A DNA stretch of 29,080 bases from an uncultured Bacteroidales bacterium (GTDB lineage Bacteria; Bacteroidota; Bacteroidia; Bacteroidales; Muribaculaceae). The notes under the pieces are model-generated. The model saw only the letters and a program-made list of their open reading frames with translations. It was not told the DNA's origin and ran no database searches. Location of the stretch: NCBI GenBank assembly GCA_900539915.1, contig UQDU01000027.1:1-29080 (forward strand), given 5' to 3'. Positions 24,232 through 29,080 of this stretch are shown in pieces. A program made the position numbers and the translations under genes. Each line of letters begins with the position of its first letter. Positions within the stretch are counted from its first letter, which is position 1.

Positions 24232-24873
24232 ATGACTGTAGAGGAGAGATTCAAAGGTATCATAGAGTACTTCCTTGAGGCTATGCCCGAGGCGGCTACG
24301 GAACTGCATTACGACAATCCTTACCAGCTGCTGGTGGCCGTGATTCTGTCAGCCCAGTGTACCGACAAGAGGGTCAATATGATAACTCCTCCGCTTTTTG
24401 AGGCGTTTCCTACTCCGCAGGCCATGGCACAGGCCGGTCTTGAGGACATATATCCCTACATTAAATCGGTCTCGTATCCTAATAATAAGACTAAATCGCT
24501 TCTCGGCATGGCCAAAACCCTTGTGGAGAAGTTTGACGGCCAAGTGCCTTCGTCCATTGACGAGCTTCTGACCATACCCGGTGTGGGGCGCAAGACCGCC
24601 AATGTGATTCTTGCCGTGGTCTATGACAAACCGGCCATGGCTGTTGACACCCATGTGTTCAGAGTGAGCGAGCGCATCGGGCTTACCACTGATTCACGCA
24701 GCCCTCTGCAGACCGAGCAGCAGCTGATTAAATATATACCGGAAGAACTTGTCACTCGGGTCCATCACTGGCTAATACTCCATGGCCGTTATGTATGCAA
24801 AGCCCGTAGGCCTGACTGCATGGAGTGCGGCATCCGCGCATATTGCCGCCACTACAATTCATCAAAGGAATAA
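24232..24873 (+). CDS. nth: Endonuclease III
   Basis: A DNA glycosylase/AP lyase that removes oxidised pyrimidines in base excision repair. The start at 24232 (MTVEERFKGIIEYF) gives 213 residues against 211 in E. coli; an ATG at 24214 overlapping the crcB stop would add six residues and is the main alternative. Motifs: LLVAVILSAQCTD (33-45), helix-hairpin-helix LTIPGVGRKTANV with catalytic Lys121, AVDTHVFRV with catalytic Asp139, and a C-terminal [4Fe-4S] loop with Cys189, 196, 199 and 205 in the canonical C-x6-C-x2-C-x5-C spacing. It probably shares a transcript with pheS and crcB. Confidence 0.96.
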   Translation: MTVEERFKGIIEYFLEAMPEAATELHYDNPYQLLVAVILSAQCTDKRVNMITPPLFEAFPTPQAMAQAGLEDIYPYIKSVSYPNNKTKSLLGMAKTLVEKFDGQVPSSIDELLTIPGVGRKTANVILAVVYDKPAMAVDTHVFRVSERIGLTTDSRSPLQTEQQLIKYIPEELVTRVHHWLILHGRYVCKARRPDCMECGIRAYCRHYNSSKE

Positions 24874-24905
24874 ACCAACTCATTTTTATCACATATATAC
24901 GCGCT

Positions 24906-25349
24906 ATGAAGCAGGTCAAACGTAAAGATCTGATGCAGTTTGTCAGATACCTGTTGGTCGGAGTCATCAACACATTGGTGACGCTCATAATCATATATAT
25001 ATGCAAGGGCATAATAGGTATAAATCCATGGGTCTCTAATTTCATAGGATACGTGGGGGGAGTAATCAACTCCTTCCTGTGGAACAAACTCTGGGTATTT
25101 CATAGCCACAGCAAAGGATGGCAGGGAGAGGGGCTTAAGTTTGTCATCGGTTTTGCCCTCTGTTACGGGCTGCAGTTTGCTGCCACATGGCTGCTGACCA
25201 ACTATGTTATCTATGACGATTTCCTCGTGTCGCTGGGCGGATTTGCAGTGTCGGGATATGGAGTGGCCACTGTCATAGGCATGATGGTCTACACCATGGC
25301 CAATTTCGTCTACAACCGCCTCGTCACCTTCCGCCAGATTAGCATGTGA
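24906..25349 (+). CDS. GtrA-like family membrane protein
   Basis: 147 residues from MKQVKRKDLMQFVRY. Four predicted membrane segments fit the GtrA family: FVRYLLVGVINTLVTLIIIY, GYVGGVINSFLWNKLWVF, VIGFALCYGLQFAATWLL and a last one around GVATVIGMMVYTMANFVYNR. The closing NFVYNRLVTF is a GtrA hallmark. Members are implicated in moving lipid-linked sugars or in surface polysaccharide modification; no glycosyltransferase adjoins it here, so its substrate is open. The earlier ATG at 24825 lies inside nth and is rejected. It follows nth by 32 bases. Confidence 0.9.
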   Translation: MKQVKRKDLMQFVRYLLVGVINTLVTLIIIYICKGIIGINPWVSNFIGYVGGVINSFLWNKLWVFHSHSKGWQGEGLKFVIGFALCYGLQFAATWLLTNYVIYDDFLVSLGGFAVSGYGVATVIGMMVYTMANFVYNRLVTFRQISM

Positions 25350-25441
25350 GGTATAAAAAGTGTTAAAAAGCATATCTCGTTTAGGATTCTATAACCTTAA
25401 TAATCAAATTTTTGTTTATTTTGCATGACTTAAAATTGGCC

Positions 25442-26341
25442 ATGCAAAGACATCTTCTGACTTTTATCGTGCTCATAGTGTGCGGTACTGTGAGTTTACG
25501 TGCATCCAACAGCATTCTCGGTGAGGCGATGGTGCTTCCCGAGGATATGTGTGAATTTGTGCGTCAGCATAACCCCGATTTCTCCATAGAGATAGCCGAA
25601 GCCTACTATGAGATAGGGTCGCGCTACGGGATACGTGGCGATGTGGCTCTGTGCCAGGCTATTATTGAGACCGGATGGTTTAAATTCCGTGACGGCACTG
25701 CCGTGACTCCCGACCAATATAACTACTGCGGTCTCGGAGTGACGCGCCTTGGTGTCAAAGGCAATGCTTTCAGTTCCATAAAGGAAGGGGTGACTGCTCA
25801 GATACAGCATCTCTATGCTTATGCTACGCGCAACAGCCTGCCCGATGGCGAAGAACTGGTCGATGCGCGGTTTAAACTCGTCAGTCGTGGCTGTGCTCCC
25901 ACATGGGAGGGATTGAGCGGACGTTGGGCCGCCAACAAGTCGTATGGCAAAGACATCCTCAACCTCTACAGCAAAATGTCATCGCGCTACGCTGGCAGCA
26001 AAAAGAAAAAATCCGATAAAAAACCACAGGATAAGCCTGTGGAAATCATAACCCCTGTCCAGCCGGAAATCATAGTCAACGATGAATCCCTCATGGCATC
26101 GTCATCATATGATGGCGATAGCCGTTCGCAGGTACTTGACGGCTTGGGTATGGCTGCCGTGGCAGAGGAGCCGGTATTGTCGCCGGAAGAGTCTTCGGCC
26201 GAGGTCGTGCGCCAGGCGTTTGCTAACGTATCGGCTGATGAAGCCGATGCCTCCCATTGTCAGCCGGTATTCCCGGCAGTCCCGGCGCGTCTCATCCCGT
26301 ACTTCATGGAGAAAGCCACCATCCACGCCCCGGCTGACTGA
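25442..26341 (+). CDS. Exported glucosaminidase-domain protein (GH73-like peptidoglycan hydrolase)
   Basis: 299 residues. Signal peptide MQRHLLTFIVLIVCGTVSLR, cleavage near LRA/SN. Residues about 36-185 form a glucosaminidase domain: IAEAYYEIGSRYGIRGDVAL, CQAIIETGWFKF with the likely catalytic Glu, YNYCGLGV, SIKEGVTAQIQHLYAYA and SGRWAANKSYGKDIL. This fold cleaves N-acetylglucosaminyl bonds in peptidoglycan. A long tail follows: Lys-rich (about 190-208), then acidic and low-complexity, probably disordered. The TTG at 25412 overlaps a TATTTTG promoter-like box, so ATG at 25442 is preferred. The barrel gene follows 72 bases later. Confidence 0.86.
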   Translation: MQRHLLTFIVLIVCGTVSLRASNSILGEAMVLPEDMCEFVRQHNPDFSIEIAEAYYEIGSRYGIRGDVALCQAIIETGWFKFRDGTAVTPDQYNYCGLGVTRLGVKGNAFSSIKEGVTAQIQHLYAYATRNSLPDGEELVDARFKLVSRGCAPTWEGLSGRWAANKSYGKDILNLYSKMSSRYAGSKKKKSDKKPQDKPVEIITPVQPEIIVNDESLMASSSYDGDSRSQVLDGLGMAAVAEEPVLSPEESSAEVVRQAFANVSADEADASHCQPVFPAVPARLIPYFMEKATIHAPAD

Positions 26342-26413
26342 CCGCCCCCTCGGAAATAACCGTCAGAAGCTGCAACGCCCAGCCATGTCATGGCTTGACA
26401 ATCTATCAATCAT

Positions 26414-27082
26414 ATGAAATCATTAACTACAATCTTGCTACTCATGCTTGGCGCATTAGTGGCGTCGGCAGGGGAAACCATAGAGGCCCAAAAACCTCCG
26501 CGCTACACATCTTCTCTCGGTGTGAAAGGCGCGTTTGACCTTAACATCCCCGGAAAATGGACGTCGACCGACCCTGACGCGGTTAATACTGACAATTTCG
26601 GCTACGGAGGAGCTGCAGGTGTGGTATATCGTGTGATGCGTGACCGGCATTGGTTTTTGGAGCCGGGACTGATGTTGTCCTACAATGATTTCGGCATAGA
26701 TTTGCTCGCTGACGGTTACACAGCATCCGCCAGAATCTCAAAATATGACATAGTTATCCCGTTGACCATAGGCTATCAGTTCGGACTGTTTGACGATAAG
26801 CGTATGAACGTGATGACCGGTTTTGAGGGAACTGTGTGTATGGGCGGAAGCATTTCCAAACCTGTCTACGATACTGACTACTCCCTCTACGGCTCCGATG
26901 GCATATGGCGGCGAGGCGACCTCAAATGGGGTTTCGGCGCAGGCTTCGTCTTTAACAACGTAGAAATAAACGTCATGGCATACCTCGGACTCGTCAACCA
27001 ACTCAAACGCCCCGATATAGCCACATCGAGAGTCATCAACGAAAACACCGTTTGCATCTCCCTGACCTACTACTACCAGTGA
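26414..27082 (+). CDS. Outer-membrane beta-barrel protein
   Basis: 222 residues. Signal peptide MKSLTTILLLMLGALVASAG, then SSLGVKGAFDLN and alternating strands typical of the eight-stranded OMP_b-brl/PorT-like family of Bacteroidetes: GYGGAAGVVYRVM, WFLEPGLMLSYNDFGID, YDIVIPLTIGYQFGLF, WGFGAGFVFNNVEINVMAYLGL. It ends NTVCISLTYYYQ, with aromatic residues in the last strand. Function unknown. It may be co-transcribed with the glucosaminidase gene. Confidence 0.82.
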   Translation: MKSLTTILLLMLGALVASAGETIEAQKPPRYTSSLGVKGAFDLNIPGKWTSTDPDAVNTDNFGYGGAAGVVYRVMRDRHWFLEPGLMLSYNDFGIDLLADGYTASARISKYDIVIPLTIGYQFGLFDDKRMNVMTGFEGTVCMGGSISKPVYDTDYSLYGSDGIWRRGDLKWGFGAGFVFNNVEINVMAYLGLVNQLKRPDIATSRVINENTVCISLTYYYQ

Positions 27083-27844
27083 GGTGTAATATGATGTTCA
27101 GGCTCGCAGAACGTTGCAGATCTGGAATTCAAGACCTCTGTTGGAGGTCAACATGTTAGGCCATGGTCATAAAAACTGTAGGTTTGGCGGACCATGGTGA
27201 TACCATCCCATTCCGATAAATGCCTCCATCGGAGGCACACAGCCCCTGCATGGGTTGTGCGCCACCTATAGCGGCGAATTGGGAGCGTGACAATAACATA
27301 GGTCAGCCAATCCTAACGGATTGTATGACCCATGCCTAATATATGCGACCCCTCTGAGGTCGATATATCGAATTCGCTGCCGAATGCAAAAAAATATTGC
27401 GTGAGGCGTTGCAATACCGATGGAAATTCATTAATTTTGAAATTGCATCTTCTGAAGACCACGCCAATCATCGGGACAGCTTGGAGAAGCGGCTCGCGGC
27501 AGCAGAGTCATGGGAGGGCATTGAAAAATTTTTTAGGAAAGCGTTTATCAGACGCTTGATTCCTGACAGCTCAGAACTTCGCAACTTCTATGATCATCGT
27601 CAGGGATGAAGCAGCGGTAGATGCCTGTGGATATGTATATATCGTCAGCCATATGTCACACACTCATGTGACATGGGGACTGCTCGCAATTTACATATTG
27701 GCGTGGGCTTCTGCGTTGCTCGTCCGACGATGATGGGCAATGCGAAGGCCTTTGAGCTGTGGGACGGGTGACGATACAGTTCCCACGCTTTTCTTTTGCC
27801 AATATTTTGACATCCCTTGGGGACGGGATGACTGATCATTATCT
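27083..27844. other. Hairpin-rich intergenic region with degenerate coding remnant
   Basis: 762 bases without a convincing intact gene. Short perfect hairpins follow one another: GACCTC/GAGGTC (27133-27149), TGCCTCC/GGAGGCA (27221-27237), CACAGCCC/GGGTTGTG (about 27237-27259), GGTCA..CAATCC / GGATTG..TGACC (27301-27330), GACC/GGTC (27347-27361), ATGTCACA/TGTGACAT (27653-27674) and CATCCC/GGGATG (27811-27830). ATATTGGC near 27695 and GCCAATAT near 27798 form a longer-range inverted pair. The pattern suggests REP-like sequences or the wreck of a mobile element. Confidence 0.55.
27358..27609 (+). pseudogene. Short coding remnant, unrecognised
   Basis: An 83-codon frame runs from after a stop at 27355 to the TGA at 27607-27609: EFAAECKKILREALQYRWKF, then ESWEGIEKFFRKAFIRRL. 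The composition is that of a real helical protein, but there is no ATG (only TTG at 27397) and no obvious promoter. It lies amid hairpins. Most likely the C-terminal piece of a decayed gene; a small real gene is possible. Confidence 0.3.
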
Positions 27845-28276
27845 ATGAAAAACTTTTATCCGTTGGAAATCCCTCATGAAGCTTTTCGTACTATCAAGGG
27901 GACATGCAGCCAATATGGCGCATCTCCTCGTGAGATGGGGTTTATAATCGGAGCGGGAGCTGCCGTACCTGGTTACGAGGACCACTACATGGTGTGGACT
28001 CCAAATGAATCACACGACCAGTGGGACAACCGTCTGTCGGATGACGGAATGTATTTCATCGAGACCAATGTGGATGCCGACCGCATCCTGGCTCATATTG
28101 CCGACACGTGTAGCCGCCCATTCGTGCGACGCATAACCTATCTAAAGCGCCGGGGCAGCGACAGATTTGATTTCGTCGGCGTATTCCAGCCAGAGCCTTC
28201 CCTGTCACGCATAGCCCGCATGATGATATACCGCCTCATAGAGACCAATCTGCCCAAATTAGAAATCATCCCTTAA
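27845..28276 (+). CDS. Hypothetical protein, 143 residues
   Basis: Family not recognised. It begins MKNFYPLEIPHEAFRTIKGT, has no signal peptide or membrane segment, and is mixed alpha/beta in appearance and soluble. Notable stretches are GFIIGAGAAVPGYEDHYMVW, WDNRLSDDGMYFIETN and RRITYLKRRGSDRFDFVGVF, the last resembling the closing strands of small beta-barrel or PUA-like folds. A complete frame, a sensible ATG and normal local codon use support a real gene. It sits between the hairpin-rich region and the BspA-like gene, 11 bases before the latter, so the two may be co-transcribed. The position next to decayed DNA suggests an accessory locus. Confidence 0.65.
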   Translation: MKNFYPLEIPHEAFRTIKGTCSQYGASPREMGFIIGAGAAVPGYEDHYMVWTPNESHDQWDNRLSDDGMYFIETNVDADRILAHIADTCSRPFVRRITYLKRRGSDRFDFVGVFQPEPSLSRIARMMIYRLIETNLPKLEIIP

Positions 28277-28287
28277 AGAATCCAACC

Positions 28288-29034
28288 ATGAAAAAAGTAA
28301 TTTTGACTATCTGCTTCCTGTTTTCAATCTTCATCGTGCTGGATGCTCAGACATTCACCTATGGAGACCTGCAATACACTGTCAATGAAGACGGATTCTC
28401 AGCAACCGTTGCATCTAATCAGAACTTTTCGGATTATACTATGGCAGTTCTTAATATCCCGCAAACTGTGGTTTACGAGGGCGTTTCGTTGGAGGTTACT
28501 GCCATTGGTGATGGCGCATTCAACAGCCATCATGATATTTTATGGTCGGTAATAAAAAAAGTAGTTCTTCCGTCATCGATTACGACTATCGGCAAAGAAG
28601 CGTTCTTTATGTGTATGGGATTGGAGGTGATAAATATCCCGGAGAACACGACTTATATTGGAGAAGCTGCATTTTCGGGTTGCGTAGCGTTGAAATCCGT
28701 TGATCTTCCTGATGGACTTAATGAACTCGGAGCGTCTGCGTTTGCATCCTGCACTGCCATGGAGTCCATTCATCTTCCAGCCGGACTTGAGGTTATCCAG
28801 AAGGAAACATTCCGTCATTGCGATGCCCTCACCACTATAAAACTCCCCGATTCACTGAAGCGGATCGAAGAAAAAGCATTCATGCTATGCCTCGGATTGA
28901 AGGAAATAGAGTGGGGCACTGGGTTAGAGTATATAGGGTATGAGGCTTTTATGCAGTGTGGAGCTCTTATGACTGTCGAAATTCCAGACTATGTTACCTA
29001 TGTAGGAGTCGGAGCGTTTTCTTACTGTATTTAG
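28288..29034 (+). CDS. BspA-like leucine-rich-repeat surface protein (short)
   Basis: 248 residues. Signal peptide MKKVILTICFLFSIFIVLDA, cleaved near LDA/Q. From about residue 70 a BspA/Treponema-type LRR_5 ladder of about 23 residues per turn runs to the end: IGDGAF, IGKEAFFMC, IGEAAFSGC, LGASAFASC, IQKETFRHC, IEEKAFMLC, IGYEAFMQC, VGVGAFSYC. Such proteins act as adhesins or bind host proteins in characterised cases. The frame stops with TAG directly after AFSYCI, in the middle of a repeat and without the usual cap or C-terminal sorting domain. The protein may therefore be truncated. Confidence 0.85.
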   Translation: MKKVILTICFLFSIFIVLDAQTFTYGDLQYTVNEDGFSATVASNQNFSDYTMAVLNIPQTVVYEGVSLEVTAIGDGAFNSHHDILWSVIKKVVLPSSITTIGKEAFFMCMGLEVINIPENTTYIGEAAFSGCVALKSVDLPDGLNELGASAFASCTAMESIHLPAGLEVIQKETFRHCDALTTIKLPDSLKRIEEKAFMLCLGLKEIEWGTGLEYIGYEAFMQCGALMTVEIPDYVTYVGVGAFSYCI

Positions 29035-29080
29035 AGCCTTATAACTAACCATAACTTACTATGACTAACCAAACATAAAA

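Overview
The window looks like chromosomal DNA of a gut Bacteroidales bacterium, most likely of the Muribaculaceae or Prevotella/Bacteroides side. This is inferred from several signs. There are Bacteroidetes-type promoters (TAnnTTTG near -7, in three cases with TTG exactly 20 bases upstream). There are no clear Shine-Dalgarno sites. The protein families are typical of the group: DUF4493 and PCMD surface lipoproteins, SusA-like GH13, a BspA-type leucine-rich-repeat protein, and a sorting-type C-terminal tail. The leu operon order also fits.

Layout. 1-449 holds copies of a palindromic interspersed repeat, then the promoter and a strongly folding leader of pckA (450-2054, +), which ends in a good intrinsic terminator. 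2151-2416 is a short element with terminal inverted repeats. It sits exactly where the sequence of a GH13 amylase with C-terminal carbohydrate modules begins; that gene (2416-4773, +) has lost its N-terminal half. 4860-11118 (-) is a leucine operon read leuA-leuC-leuD-second synthase-leuB. It is divergent from a biotin-dependent carboxyltransferase (11517-13403, +). 13404-13725 holds two strong hairpins and a candidate small RNA. 13726-14310 (-) is a SPOR-like lipoprotein. 14395-14566 is a second cluster of the palindromic repeat, which runs up to the stop codon of a SusA-like neopullulanase (14567-16426, -).

16427-16822 is a divergent intergenic region with six TTATYRACA-type 9-mers spaced mostly by two DNA turns. 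To its right every convincing gene is on the + strand. First comes a four-gene surface operon (DUF4493/PCMD lipoprotein, two paralogous outer-membrane barrels, PCMD lipoprotein; 16823-22724). Next are pheS, crcB, nth and a GtrA-like membrane protein, then a glucosaminidase-type hydrolase and an outer-membrane barrel. 27083-27844 has no convincing intact gene but many small hairpins and a short coding remnant. It is followed by an unrecognised 143-residue protein and a short BspA-like protein that stops inside a repeat.

How the genes work together. pckA and the biotin carboxyltransferase both act at the C3/C4 node (PEP, pyruvate, oxaloacetate). The leu cluster draws on pyruvate and acetyl-CoA to make leucine and perhaps, through the second synthase, 2-oxobutyrate for isoleucine. 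The SusA-like enzyme and the broken amylase belong to alpha-glucan use. The least described part is the DUF4493-barrel-barrel-PCMD operon with the phased repeat array upstream. All functional calls come from reading the sequence and remembered family features; no database search was run.
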